Origin: Psychromonas sp. L1A2
GTDB lineage: Bacteria > Pseudomonadota > Gammaproteobacteria > Enterobacterales > Psychromonadaceae
Reading direction: 5' to 3'
NCBI RefSeq assembly: GCF_009828855.1
Contig: NZ_WUAG01000001.1
Span: 2,356,001 to 2,420,000 of the forward strand
Length of the DNA stretch: 64,000 nt
Positions within the stretch are counted from its first letter, which is position 1. Every line of letters starts with the position of its first letter. The notes beneath the pieces were generated by a model. The model saw only the letters and a list, made by a program, of their open reading frames with translations. It did no database searches and was not told where the DNA came from. The position numbers were made by a program, and so were the translations under genes. Shown piece after piece: positions 7,597 through 16,722 of the stretch.

Positions 7597-8642
7597 GCCA
7601 ATTTATTGCACTACTTGAGCGCTATCAAGCACAACTGGAGCAACAATATGGTGGATTGTTGAATCAAGATATTCGTCGCGCTATCACTGATATGCTGCAC
7701 TGTAAAAACGATGTAAATCGAACGACCCAATGGCATTGTGGCCATTGTCAGCATGACCAACAACTCCCAGCATCTTGTGGGAATCGAAGTTGTCCACAAT
7801 GTTTGCATCAAACAACTTCAAATTGGTTAGCTAAACAGACCGATAAACTATTACCCGTACACTATTTTATGGTCACCTTTACGCTACCCTATCAATTGAG
7901 AGTACTGGCTCGTCAACACCCCAAAGCACTGTATCAATTGATGTTACAAGTGACGGCGGGCATATTAAAAGACTTTGCCAAGCGAGAGAATAAAGGCAGT
8001 TTAGGGTTTACTAGCGTATTACACACGCATAATCGGCGACGTGAATGTCATCCTCATGTGCATATCATTGTGCCCTGCGGACGTTACGATACGACAAAGA
8101 AACAATGGCACAAAAGTGATGCAAAATATCTGTTTAATGAATTTGCACTCGCTAAAGTATGGCGGGCAAGAGTCATTGATGCGATTAATCACAGCGCTGA
8201 GTTAACCATGCCCACTGACACGCCTAAAAAATGGATGGTCGATTGCCGTAAGGTCGGATTTGGTGCCTCTGCTTTTAAATACTTATCACGTTATCTGTAT
8301 CGTGGCGTGTTACCCGATAAAGACATTATTAACCTCTCCGAGGAAATGGTCACATTTAAGTATAAAGAAAGCAGCACTAATATGACTAAAGAACGTACTT
8401 TACCTGTGCTCGAATTCTTATGGTTAATCTTACAACACGTGTTACCAAAAGGTCTGCAGCGGGTGAGGGATTATGGGTTTTTAAGAGGTAATGCCAAACA
8501 ACTGCGACTACAAATATTGCTGATATTGGGGAGCGACATAAGCACAATGGCGACACCAGTAAAACGCAAGCGTGCTATCTGTATTTGCCCATGCTGTCAC
8601 CATGAAATGCATTTTATGGGCTTAAGTCGACTGAGAAACTAA
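7593..8642 (+). CDS. IS91-family Y2 HUH transposase, copy 1
   Basis: A 349-aa rolling-circle transposase. The N-terminal zinc-binding domain has C37, C49-x2-C52, C62, C67 and C70. The HUH motif is H155-V-H157 within ECHPHVHIIV, and the paired tyrosines are Y230 and Y234 (FKYLSRYLYRG). I place the start at the ATG of the ATGA overlap behind GGGAGG; an ATG four codons upstream is less likely. It would nick one strand and drive single-strand transfer; single-stranded attC hairpins would be natural substrates. Confidence 0.85.
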   Translation: MSQFIALLERYQAQLEQQYGGLLNQDIRRAITDMLHCKNDVNRTTQWHCGHCQHDQQLPASCGNRSCPQCLHQTTSNWLAKQTDKLLPVHYFMVTFTLPYQLRVLARQHPKALYQLMLQVTAGILKDFAKRENKGSLGFTSVLHTHNRRRECHPHVHIIVPCGRYDTTKKQWHKSDAKYLFNEFALAKVWRARVIDAINHSAELTMPTDTPKKWMVDCRKVGFGASAFKYLSRYLYRGVLPDKDIINLSEEMVTFKYKESSTNMTKERTLPVLEFLWLILQHVLPKGLQRVRDYGFLRGNAKQLRLQILLILGSDISTMATPVKRKRAICICPCCHHEMHFMGLSRLRN

Positions 8643-8913
8643 TGCGTGAAAACGTACGGTCTTAAACAGATCATTGACACAAATAAAAGATTAACAAGCC
8701 AGAGAGGTGATATGGCATTCAACATATAAAATATAACATACTGATATAATTGAGGTATCAATTTTATATTAGCGAGACTCGCCTTAAAGAAAGTTGAATT
8801 ATTGAGCCAGCCCAAAACCCATTCCACTATTTACTATATAAAGCAAAGAGTCTCATACGGGCTTGTCCAACACTCAGATAAGGTGTCGGCTGCGCGACAC
8901 CTATCCTTATTTG
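8643..8913 (+). repeat. 3' non-coding end of element copy 1 with attC-like terminus
   Basis: After the transposase comes about 200 bp of non-coding DNA, then the terminus at 8855-8913. Read on the minus strand with the flanking TA it gives TAACAAATAAGG, a hairpin stem, and CTGAGT-GTTGGAC: R'', L'', L' and R' boxes of a 55-bp attC. The same terminus ends copies 2 and 3. It replaces the function of the split host attC for the upstream gene. Confidence 0.7.
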
Positions 8914-8919
8914 TTATAC

Positions 8920-10224
8920 CTAAATTTGGTTCACCACTGCGAGGGCATCTATATTGTATGTTTTTTCTTTAATAAACTCTTTTATCATTACCCTATTCTT
9001 AGAAATTATACTTGACCAACGGATGTTCCATGAGTTGTAAGCGTGCCATGAATAGCCAACACGATGTTCTCGACACATCGAGGTCATAGATCTTAATGTT
9101 GCATCTAAATATACTTTCTCAATCGATGTCCCCTTAATTTCTAAAATACTAGATAAATATATCAACCACCTAGCAAGGTGCTCATATTGTTCCCAAGCAT
9201 TATTTTCACTAGTTAGTTTACGTTTAGATTCGATAATTTGCCCCAATGCCCGAACGACTTCAGGATGCTCTATGCTTTTACCAATAGCTCCGATAGAAGA
9301 TATAATTTCGTAAAATGCATTTTCCATTTTTAGAAACGATGGAGTGAAATAAGCGCTTTGGAAAACTACTTTTCTAATATTTTCGATTGAGGATTCAGTG
9401 CATTTTTCAGCCTCAGGAAGGTACATATTCAAATTAACAAAAAAATCATTTACTTCCAGCGAATCCATAACGCGAATACCGTAACAATGCGCATAATAGT
9501 CTTTTACTGATTGATCGACAGCATTTCTCGAAACTAAGAAAATATTTGCACCAATTACATGGTCTCTAGAAAAACCTTTATAGTCGTTAATAATTGATTT
9601 TAGATTGGCATCACCTAATGAATACCCAAGAATTACAACCGTATTTTCATGTAATACAGTACTAAGTTTCTTTGAAAAATAAGAGTTTGTATTCATAAAT
9701 TTAAAATAATCGTCTGAAGTTACGACCATGTTTTCAGGAGACTCTATAGATCCATGTACATGGTAGACTTTCACTTGTGTTGAAGAGCGTGGAATTGGCA
9801 ACCCAGGAGTTATAGACTGACACCTCTCTGACCCAGCCAATTTTTCAGCTAATTTATCATAATTTGTAGTAACAACACGGACAGATTTTGTAGACAAAAA
9901 TTGAGAAATTGCAGAATTATTCCCTTTAATTTCAACTTTTGAAATTATCTTAGACACTTCATCGTGAAGATTTTTATGATTGCTTAACAGTTCTATAGAT
10001 AAAACTTGTGCAACTTCCTCTAAACTCAGTGGGTTTTTTCCATTTTCGGGAAATAGAGCTAATTTTAAGTCTTTACCTCTAGGTGTTAACAAACAGATTT
10101 CTTCGAGTAATCCTTGCCAACTTGGAGCTTCATTCAAGCTAACTGCTTTAGAAAAACCAGTACCAGTAAATAAACATAATCTATTTGATACAGCGGCATA
10201 TGCAATTTCAAAATACTCGCTCAC
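8920..10224 (-). CDS. Cassette-borne SIR2-domain protein (434 aa), probable antiphage NADase
   Basis: The N-terminal 270 residues are a SIR2 Rossmann domain: GTGFS (21-25), TTNYD (119-123), catalytic His in YHVHGSI (H157) and ILGYSLGD (198-205). The C-terminal 160 residues are helical and unrecognised, probably a sensor or oligomerisation part. SIR2 proteins of this layout deplete NAD+ in response to phage. Start is GTG at 10224 behind AAGGAG; the stop lies 7 bp from the cassette edge. The start lies about 14 bp after the GTTATAC core, so it is a single-gene cassette transcribed in array direction. Confidence 0.85.
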   Translation of the reverse strand: MSEYFEIAYAAVSNRLCLFTGTGFSKAVSLNEAPSWQGLLEEICLLTPRGKDLKLALFPENGKNPLSLEEVAQVLSIELLSNHKNLHDEVSKIISKVEIKGNNSAISQFLSTKSVRVVTTNYDKLAEKLAGSERCQSITPGLPIPRSSTQVKVYHVHGSIESPENMVVTSDDYFKFMNTNSYFSKKLSTVLHENTVVILGYSLGDANLKSIINDYKGFSRDHVIGANIFLVSRNAVDQSVKDYYAHCYGIRVMDSLEVNDFFVNLNMYLPEAEKCTESSIENIRKVVFQSAYFTPSFLKMENAFYEIISSIGAIGKSIEHPEVVRALGQIIESKRKLTSENNAWEQYEHLARWLIYLSSILEIKGTSIEKVYLDATLRSMTSMCREHRVGYSWHAYNSWNIRWSSIISKNRVMIKEFIKEKTYNIDALAVVNQI

Positions 10225-10237
10225 TCTGACTCCTTAG

Positions 10238-10323
10238 GTATAACGCCTTGCTAAGCGGATAAAAACAGTTGGTTAAAATCGCGCAGCGATAACCAACTGT
10301 TTTTATTCCGTTTAAGCAACTTG
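10238..10323 (-). repeat. attC site split by element copy 2
   Basis: Arms AAGTTGCTTAAACGG ... CCGCTTAGCAAGGC-GTTATAC on the minus strand around a GTTGGTTA/TAACCAAC stem. It is interrupted after CTTG (10323) and resumes at TTAGTT (12627). Rejoined, it is the attC of the 242-aa cassette (GTTAGTT pairs with AACTAAC at 13389). Confidence 0.8.
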
Positions 10324-10421
10324 TTGAACGAAGCCGCTGTGCGGCAGAAAAACAAAATACCAATAACGTTCATACTTATATTTATATCACTTTTCGGTGA
10401 TATCTAATAGGAGTATAAGCG

Positions 10422-11309
10422 ATGAACACCTCAGAGCAACAACACTTTAATCTTTTATATCAACAGCATTTGACCAACCTAACACTGCAAGGCATGAGAC
10501 CTGCCACGATTGATGCCTACTCTCGTGCAGTACGTAGGATAACTACCTTTTTTGACCGCACACCTGACACATTAACCAAAGCAGATTTAAAGTGTTACTT
10601 TGCACAACTCATTCAAACTCACTCGTGGAGTACCATTAAATTAGACCGAAATGGATTACAGTTTTTTTATAAACATACTCTCGATAGACAGTGGGAATGG
10701 CTCAATATTGTCAAACCACCACAAGTAAAACGCATTCCCGACATCCTCACGCCACAACAAATTGGACTGATAATTAGCCACACTCGTGCATTGCGTTATC
10801 AGGTGTTTTTTCTTGTTTTGTACAGCATGGGATTACGCTTAAGTGAGGCCCTTGATTTGACGGTGAACGACATTGATAGCCATACCATGCAAGTGCATAT
10901 TCGCGAAGGTAAAGGAGGTAAAGACCGTTTACTCCCTTTACCCAAACGAACACTTTCTGCATTACGTTGCTATTGGTCAACGCATCGTCATCCGCAGTTG
11001 TTATTTCCAAGTATTGGTAAAAACACACAAGTGCCGATGGATAAAGGCAGTGTGCAGAAAGCGTTGAAAAAAGTGATGACTGAATTGGGTATTAATAAAT
11101 CTATCAGTCCACATTCATTACGACATTGCTTTGCAACTCATCTCTTAGAGCAAGGTATTGACCTACGCTCCCTGCAAATACTATTGGGACATCACAGCCT
11201 GAATACGACAGCGAAATACACACAACTCACTCCACTCAAACAAAAAGATAATGTCACCGCCTTGAACCAGTTAACCGAAAGGTTATCAATTCAATGGGAG
11301 GCATCATGA
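10422..11309 (+). CDS. Tyrosine recombinase of the IS91-like element, copy 2
   Basis: The 295-aa product is identical to the copy at 6709, with R139, H231, R234, H257 and Y266 all present. It is intact and coupled to the transposase by ATGA. Confidence 0.85.
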   Translation: MNTSEQQHFNLLYQQHLTNLTLQGMRPATIDAYSRAVRRITTFFDRTPDTLTKADLKCYFAQLIQTHSWSTIKLDRNGLQFFYKHTLDRQWEWLNIVKPPQVKRIPDILTPQQIGLIISHTRALRYQVFFLVLYSMGLRLSEALDLTVNDIDSHTMQVHIREGKGGKDRLLPLPKRTLSALRCYWSTHRHPQLLFPSIGKNTQVPMDKGSVQKALKKVMTELGINKSISPHSLRHCFATHLLEQGIDLRSLQILLGHHSLNTTAKYTQLTPLKQKDNVTALNQLTERLSIQWEAS

Positions 11310-12355
11310 GCCAATTTATTGCACTACTTGAGCGCTATCAAGCACAACTGGAGCAACAATATGGTGGATTGTTGAATCAAGATATTCGTCGCGCTATCAC
11401 TGATATGCTGCACTGTAAAAACGATGTAAATCGAACGACCCAATGGCATTGTGGCCATTGTCAGCATGACCAACAACTCCCAGCATCTTGTGGGAATCGA
11501 AGTTGTCCACAATGTTTGCATCAAACAACTTCAAATTGGTTAGCTAAACAGACCGATAAACTATTACCCGTACACTATTTTATGGTCACCTTTACGCTAC
11601 CCTATCAATTGAGAGTACTGGCTCGTCAACACCCCAAAGCACTGTATCAATTGATGTTACAAGTGACGGCGGGCATATTAAAAGACTTTGCCAAGCGAGA
11701 GAATAAAGGCAGTTTAGGGTTTACTAGCGTATTACACACGCATAATCGGCGACGTGAATGTCATCCTCATGTGCATATCATTGTGCCCTGCGGACGTTAC
11801 GATACGACAAAGAAACAATGGCACAAAAGTGATGCAAAATATCTGTTTAATGAATTTGCACTCGCTAAAGTATGGCGGGCAAGAGTCATTGATGCGATTA
11901 ATCACAGCGCTGAGTTAACCATGCCCACTGACACGCCTAAAAAATGGATGGTCGATTGCCGTAAGGTCGGATTTGGTGCCTCTGCTTTTAAATACTTATC
12001 ACGTTATCTGTATCGTGGCGTGTTACCCGATAAAGACATTATTAACCTCTCCGAGGAAATGGTCACATTTAAGTATAAAGAAAGCAGCACTAATATGACT
12101 AAAGAACGTACTTTACCTGTGCTCGAATTCTTATGGTTAATCTTACAACACGTGTTACCAAAAGGTCTGCAGCGGGTGAGGGATTATGGGTTTTTAAGAG
12201 GTAATGCCAAACAACTGCGACTACAAATATTGCTGATATTGGGGAGCGACATAAGCACAATGGCGACACCAGTAAAACGCAAGCGTGCTATCTGTATTTG
12301 CCCATGCTGTCACCATGAAATGCATTTTATGGGCTTAAGTCGACTGAGAAACTAA
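11306..12355 (+). CDS. IS91-family Y2 HUH transposase, copy 2
   Basis: The 349-aa product is identical to the copy at 7593, with zinc-binding cysteines, HPHVHII and the Y230/Y234 pair. It is intact, so the window holds two potentially active transposase genes. Confidence 0.85.
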   Translation: MSQFIALLERYQAQLEQQYGGLLNQDIRRAITDMLHCKNDVNRTTQWHCGHCQHDQQLPASCGNRSCPQCLHQTTSNWLAKQTDKLLPVHYFMVTFTLPYQLRVLARQHPKALYQLMLQVTAGILKDFAKRENKGSLGFTSVLHTHNRRRECHPHVHIIVPCGRYDTTKKQWHKSDAKYLFNEFALAKVWRARVIDAINHSAELTMPTDTPKKWMVDCRKVGFGASAFKYLSRYLYRGVLPDKDIINLSEEMVTFKYKESSTNMTKERTLPVLEFLWLILQHVLPKGLQRVRDYGFLRGNAKQLRLQILLILGSDISTMATPVKRKRAICICPCCHHEMHFMGLSRLRN

Positions 12356-12636
12356 TGCGTGAAAACGTACGGTCTTAAACAGATCATTGACACAAATAAA
12401 AGATTAACAAGCCAGAGAGGTGATATGGCATTCAACATATAAAATATAACATACTGATATAATTGAGGTATCAATTTTATATTAGCGAGACTCGCCTTAA
12501 AGAAAGTTGAATTATTGAGCCAGCCCAAAACCCATTCCACTATTTACTATATAAAGCAAAGAGTCTCATACGGGCTTGTCCAACACTCAGATAAGGTGTC
12601 GGCTGCGCGACACCTATCCTTATTTGTTAGTTTTGA

Positions 12637-13365
12637 CTAGTAACATAGTTCCAAAGCATCAGTATTTTTGATTTCATTACATTCAGGTAATAATTTGTCA
12701 AATTCACTTTCTATTTTTACTTTACTATCAATAAGTGTTTTTTCCATCGCATGCAAGGACAGAAATAAATAATTAATTTTATGACTTGTAACGCCATTAT
12801 CATTCAAATGTGTAATTAGTTTTCCATTTTTAGCATTGTAAGTTGAAATTAGATCTGGAAGATTTAAAGACTCTGATGATTTTATGTAGTGTGTGATCTT
12901 ATCTATATCATTAAAACTTAGATAAGGCTTATATATTTCATAGAATGACAAAAGTGACTTTGTATGCTGCTTCAATGGAAACTGAACCAATGAACTTATT
13001 TGAGATGTAGTCTCTTCATTTTGGTTAAGAAATATTTTCCTACTGTTTTCATAGTCAAACAAAGGGGTCTGTTTGGCTAATAAGTCATACTTTTCCCATA
13101 AAAAAGCATACTTAATTGCCTCTACATCATTTAATATTCTTCCATAAATCATTCGTTTTGCTTTTATAGTTTCAATTTTGGATTTTTTAGCTTGCTGGTC
13201 TTCATGATACATTACATAGCCATTTGCTATACCAGCTACTAAAATAAGAAGTAAAAGGCTAACCCCGAAATTATTAAGTCTCCCATTTTCTGTAGCACTA
13301 CCAAATAGTGCAACAATCGCTATAACGACAGAGACAGAATAAATAATTATTTTTAATGTAAACAA
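12637..13365 (-). CDS. Cassette-borne inner-membrane protein (242 aa), unknown function
   Basis: Two N-terminal transmembrane helices (about residues 3-21 and 34-52) are followed by a charged, helical, probably cytoplasmic region starting HEDQQAKKSKIETIKAKR. No enzyme motif is recognised. Start is TTG at 13365 behind AAGGAA, about 25 bp after the GTTAGTT core; no in-frame ATG is nearer. The stop lies about 10 bp before the cassette edge, now the right end of element copy 2. A membrane protein alone in a cassette is compatible with a defence effector or stress function, but there is no direct evidence. Confidence 0.7.
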   Translation of the reverse strand: MFTLKIIIYSVSVVIAIVALFGSATENGRLNNFGVSLLLLILVAGIANGYVMYHEDQQAKKSKIETIKAKRMIYGRILNDVEAIKYAFLWEKYDLLAKQTPLFDYENSRKIFLNQNEETTSQISSLVQFPLKQHTKSLLSFYEIYKPYLSFNDIDKITHYIKSSESLNLPDLISTYNAKNGKLITHLNDNGVTSHKINYLFLSLHAMEKTLIDSKVKIESEFDKLLPECNEIKNTDALELCY

Positions 13366-13388
13366 ATCTAATTTCCTTAAATTTTAAA

Positions 13389-13490
13389 AACTAACGCCCA
13401 CATTAAGCGGACTAAAATAGTTGGTTATAATGTGTAGCGAAGCGAAACCTAACCAACTGTTTTAGTTCCGTTTAAATTGACTTGTTATGT
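13389..13490 (-). repeat. attC site, intact (downstream of the 94-aa gene)
   Basis: Minus strand: ACATAAC-AAGTCAATTTAAACGG ... CCGCTTAATGTGGGC-GTTAGTT, 102 bp, with a GTTGGTTA/TAACCAAC inner stem. It is uninterrupted and serves, with 4921-5020, as the model of the native attC in this array. Confidence 0.85.
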
Positions 13491-13492
13491 AG

Positions 13493-13777
13493 CTACAAAT
13501 GTAACTCAATGAAGCCTTTTTTAATATCATAAATGAGATGTTTGGTCATGGAGAATTGAGGGTCATTTTCGTTAAAATGCTGTTTAATCAGATTTTGATA
13601 CTCGTTCACGGACATACCATTAGAAACATACTTATTAATGTTATAGCCAGAACAGTTTTCTTTACCTTCAAACTTTAAATTACTGCCTCTACGAGTGGAA
13701 GCTCCTGTAAATTTAATTTTAAAGTGAAAGTACTCCGACAAATCTATGCCAGCAATATTGGTATGATCGATTTTCAT
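13493..13777 (-). CDS. Small cassette-borne hypothetical protein (94 aa)
   Basis: Soluble, with no signal or membrane segment. Features are FKIKFTGASTRRGSNLKF, a lone Cys in NCSGYNINKY, and the end FIELHL. ATG at 13777 behind GGGAGT, about 27 bp after the GTTATGT core; TAG stop 5 bp from the attC. It is a typical single-gene cassette. I recognise no family. Confidence 0.65.
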   Translation of the reverse strand: MKIDHTNIAGIDLSEYFHFKIKFTGASTRRGSNLKFEGKENCSGYNINKYVSNGMSVNEYQNLIKQHFNENDPQFSMTKHLIYDIKKGFIELHL

Positions 13778-13799
13778 TTACCAAACTCCCTCAGATGCT

Positions 13800-13888
13800 A
13801 CATAACGCCCAATTAACGGGCTAAAAATAGTGGGCTAAAATGGAGCGAAGCGAACAGCCCGCTGTTTTTAGTCCTGTTGAATTGCTTG
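13800..13888 (-). repeat. attC site split by element copy 3
   Basis: Arms AAGCAATTCAACAGG ... CCCGTTAATTGGGC-GTTATGT on the minus strand. It is broken after CTTG (13888) and resumes at TTAGCT (16193). Rejoined, it is the attC of the 128-aa cassette. Confidence 0.8.
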
Positions 13889-13986
13889 TTGAACGAAGCC
13901 GCTGTGCGGCAGAAAAACAAAATACCAATAACGTTCATACTTATATTTATATCACTTTTCGGTGATATCTAATAGGAGTATAAGCG

Positions 13987-14874
13987 ATGAACACCTCAGA
14001 GCAACAACACTTTAATCTTTTATATCAACAGCATTTGACCAACCTAACACTGCAAGGCATGAGACCTGCCACGATTGATGCCTACTCTCGTGCAGTACGT
14101 AGGATAACTACCTTTTTTGACCGCACACCTGACACATTAACCAAAGCAGATTTAAAGTGTTACTTTGCACAACTCATTCAAACTCACTCGTGGAGTACCA
14201 TTAAATTAGACCGAAATGGATTACAGTTTTTTTATAAACATACTCTCGATAGACAGTGGGAATGGCTCAATATTGTCAAACCACCACAAGTAAAACGCAT
14301 TCCCGACATCCTCACGCCACAACAAATTGGACTGATAATTAGCCACACTCGTGCATTGCGTTATCAGGTGTTTTTTCTTGTTTTGTACAGCATGGGATTA
14401 CGCTTAAGTGAGGCCCTTGATTTGACGGTGAACGACATTGATAGCCATACCATGCAAGTGCATATTCGCGAAGGTAAAGGAGGTAAAGACCGTTTACTCC
14501 CTTTACCCAAACGAACACTTTCTGCATTACGTTGCTATTGGTCAACGCATCGTCATCCGCAGTTGTTATTTCCAAGTATTGGTAAAAACACACAAGTGCC
14601 GATGGATAAAGGCAGTGTGCAGAAAGCGTTGAAAAAAGTGATGACTGAATTGGGTATTAATAAATCTATCAGTCCACATTCATTACGACATTGCTTTGCA
14701 ACTCATCTCTTAGAGCAAGGTATTGACCTACGCTCCCTGCAAATACTATTGGGACATCACAGCCTGAATACGACAGCGAAATACACACAACTCACTCCAC
14801 TCAAACAAAAAGATAATGTCACCGCCTTGAACCAGTTAACCGAAAGGTTATCAATTCAATGGGAGGCATCATGA
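13987..14874 (+). CDS. Tyrosine recombinase of the IS91-like element, copy 3
   Basis: The 295-aa product is identical to the other two copies, intact, with all catalytic residues. Confidence 0.85.
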   Translation: MNTSEQQHFNLLYQQHLTNLTLQGMRPATIDAYSRAVRRITTFFDRTPDTLTKADLKCYFAQLIQTHSWSTIKLDRNGLQFFYKHTLDRQWEWLNIVKPPQVKRIPDILTPQQIGLIISHTRALRYQVFFLVLYSMGLRLSEALDLTVNDIDSHTMQVHIREGKGGKDRLLPLPKRTLSALRCYWSTHRHPQLLFPSIGKNTQVPMDKGSVQKALKKVMTELGINKSISPHSLRHCFATHLLEQGIDLRSLQILLGHHSLNTTAKYTQLTPLKQKDNVTALNQLTERLSIQWEAS

Positions 14875-15921
14875 GCCAATTTATTGCACTACTTGAGCGC
14901 TATCAAGCACAACTGGAGCAACAATATGGTGGATTGTTGAATCAAGATATTCGTCGCGCTATCACTGATATGCTGCACTGTAAAAACGATGTAAATCGAA
15001 CGACCCAATGGCATTGTGGCCATTGTCAGCATGACCAACAACTCCCAGCATCTTGTGGGAATCGAAGTTGTCCACAATGTTTGCATCAAACAACTTCAAA
15101 TTGGTTAGCTAAACAGACCGATAAACTATTACCCGTACACTATTTTATGGTCACCTTTACGCTACCCTATCAATTGAGAGTACTGGCTCGTCAACACCCC
15201 AAAGCACTGTATCAATTGATGTTACAAGTGACGGCGGGCATATTAAAAGACTTTGCGCAAGCGAGAGAATAAAGGCAGTTTAGGGTTTACTAGCGTATTA
15301 CACACGCATAATCGGCGACGTGAATGTCATCCTCATGTGCATATCATTGTGCCCTGCGGACGTTACGATACGACAAAGAAACAATGGCACAAAAGTGATG
15401 CAAAATATCTGTTTAATGAATTTGCACTCGCTAAAGTATGGCGGGCAAGAGTCATTGATGCGATTAATCACAGCGCTGAGTTAACCATGCCCACTGACAC
15501 GCCTAAAAAATGGATGGTCGATTGCCGTAAGGTCGGATTTGGTGCCTCTGCTTTTAAATACTTATCACGTTATCTGTATCGTGGCGTGTTACCCGATAAA
15601 GACATTATTAACCTCTCCGAGGAAATGGTCACATTTAAGTATAAAGAAAGCAGCACTAATATGACTAAAGAACGTACTTTACCTGTGCTCGAATTCTTAT
15701 GGTTAATCTTACAACACGTGTTACCAAAAGGTCTGCAGCGGGTGAGGGATTATGGGTTTTTAAGAGGTAATGCCAAACAACTGCGACTACAAATATTGCT
15801 GATATTGGGGAGCGACATAAGCACAATGGCGACACCAGTAAAACGCAAGCGTGCTATCTGTATTTGCCCATGCTGTCACCATGAAATGCATTTTATGGGC
15901 TTAAGTCGACTGAGAAACTAA
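14871..15921 (+). pseudogene. IS91-family Y2 HUH transposase, copy 3, frameshifted
   Basis: One extra base turns CTTTGCCAAG into CTTTGCGCAAG near 15257. The frame stops after about 133 residues, before the HUH motif. The remainder (15253-15921) is open in the next frame but lacks its own ribosome-binding site. This copy would depend on the other two for transposition. Confidence 0.9.
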
Positions 15922-16192
15922 TGCGTGAAAACGTACGGTCTTAAACAGATCATTGACACAAATAAAAGATTAACAAGCCAGAGAGGTGATATGGCATTCA
16001 ACATATAAAATATAACATACTGATATAATTGAGGTATCAATTTTATATTAGCGAGACTCGCCTTAAAGAAAGTTGAATTATTGAGCCAGCCCAAAACCCA
16101 TTCCACTATTTACTATATAAAGCAAAGAGTCTCATACGGGCTTGTCCAACACTCAGATAAGGTGTCGGCTGCGCGACACCTATCCTTATTTG

Positions 16193-16579
16193 TTAGCTGT
16201 ATATTGCACCAGACCAAAGCCATTGAGTATCTTGGTTTTCGGCTGAACTAAACTCAGGGTAATAATACCCACCGCCTTTTTCAGTAGAACCCCATAATAC
16301 AATTTTGTCAGAAAAAAGATCAGATAAAAACTCTACCACTTCAGATGCCGCAGATTCAGCTTGTTGCTGTTTATTCAAAGACGCATCGTGACAACTAATA
16401 TGCACGTGAGTGAACTTACCAATAAAAATTATAAATTCATCACAATCATCTTGAATTTCTACAACTCCAAATTCAGCACATTTAGGCGAAATTGAAATCA
16501 GGAATTCCTGAGCATTTAAATGAAAATTATTATTTGGAAATTCAGATTCCACTTTTTTAACTAGTGCATCGAAATACAC
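16193..16579 (-). CDS. Small cassette-borne hypothetical protein (128 aa)
   Basis: An acidic soluble protein with alternating strands (EFLISIS, FGVVEIQDDCDEFIIFIGKFTHVHI) and a WLWSGAIYS end, resembling small immunity-type alpha/beta proteins. I cannot name a family. Start is GTG at 16579, about 16 bp after the GTTAGCT core. Its TAA stop is formed by the first bases of the attC R'' core, which is the point where element copy 3 inserted. It is the first cassette of the array in reading direction. Confidence 0.65.
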   Translation of the reverse strand: MYFDALVKKVESEFPNNNFHLNAQEFLISISPKCAEFGVVEIQDDCDEFIIFIGKFTHVHISCHDASLNKQQQAESAASEVVEFLSDLFSDKIVLWGSTEKGGGYYYPEFSSAENQDTQWLWSGAIYS

Positions 16580-16641
16580 GCTACTTCCTTATACAGCTAA
16601 CAGCATATTAACTTACAAAACACCGTATTTCAGGAGGAAAT

Positions 16642-16722
16642 ATGGCACCAATTAATAGATTAAAAATAGATTTATATTACGTTAATTCAACAGTAAAACA
16701 AGAAATTACAATTGAAAGATAA
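16642..16722 (+). CDS. Possible 26-aa peptide gene
   Basis: An ATG preceded by CAGGAGGAAAT at ideal spacing opens 26 codons (MAPINRLKIDLYYVNSTVKQ...). The peptide resembles nothing I know and may be the truncated start of a gene lost at the array edge. Confidence 0.3.
   Translation: MAPINRLKIDLYYVNSTVKQEITIER

Larger units (their letters stand above)
6611..8913 (+). mobile_element. IS91-family-like element, copy 1 (tyrosine recombinase + Y2 transposase)
   Basis: 2303 bp, identical as far as I can compare to 10324-12626 and one base shorter than 13889-16192. The left end has the hairpin GCCGC-TGT-GCGGC (6620-6632); the right end has a hairpin with AGGTGTCG/CGACACCT arms (8881-8902). There is no target duplication apart from the GTT shared by both edges. 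The left flank CTTG is the complement of CAAG, a target tetranucleotide known for IS91. Elements with a tyrosine recombinase ahead of an IS91 transposase (ISSod25-like) are a known subgroup. Confidence 0.85.
10324..12626 (+). mobile_element. IS91-family-like element, copy 2
   Basis: Same 2303 bp as copy 1, with no difference found by eye, inserted at the same CTTG/TT point of a different attC. Identity begins and ends at the shared GTT, and the flanks on both sides are unrelated to those of copy 1. Confidence 0.85.
13889..16192 (+). mobile_element. IS91-family-like element, copy 3 (transposase frameshifted)
   Basis: 2304 bp, identical to copies 1 and 2 except for one inserted G at about 15257. 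Same insertion point in a third attC. Confidence 0.85.

Noticed and set aside
6611-8913. Element as a simple plus-strand gene cassette of the array
   Set aside because: Edges fit, but all other cassettes are oriented on the minus strand by gene and attC layout, and integrase exchange at R'' is not usual. Kept as the alternative in the main finding, not as the primary call.
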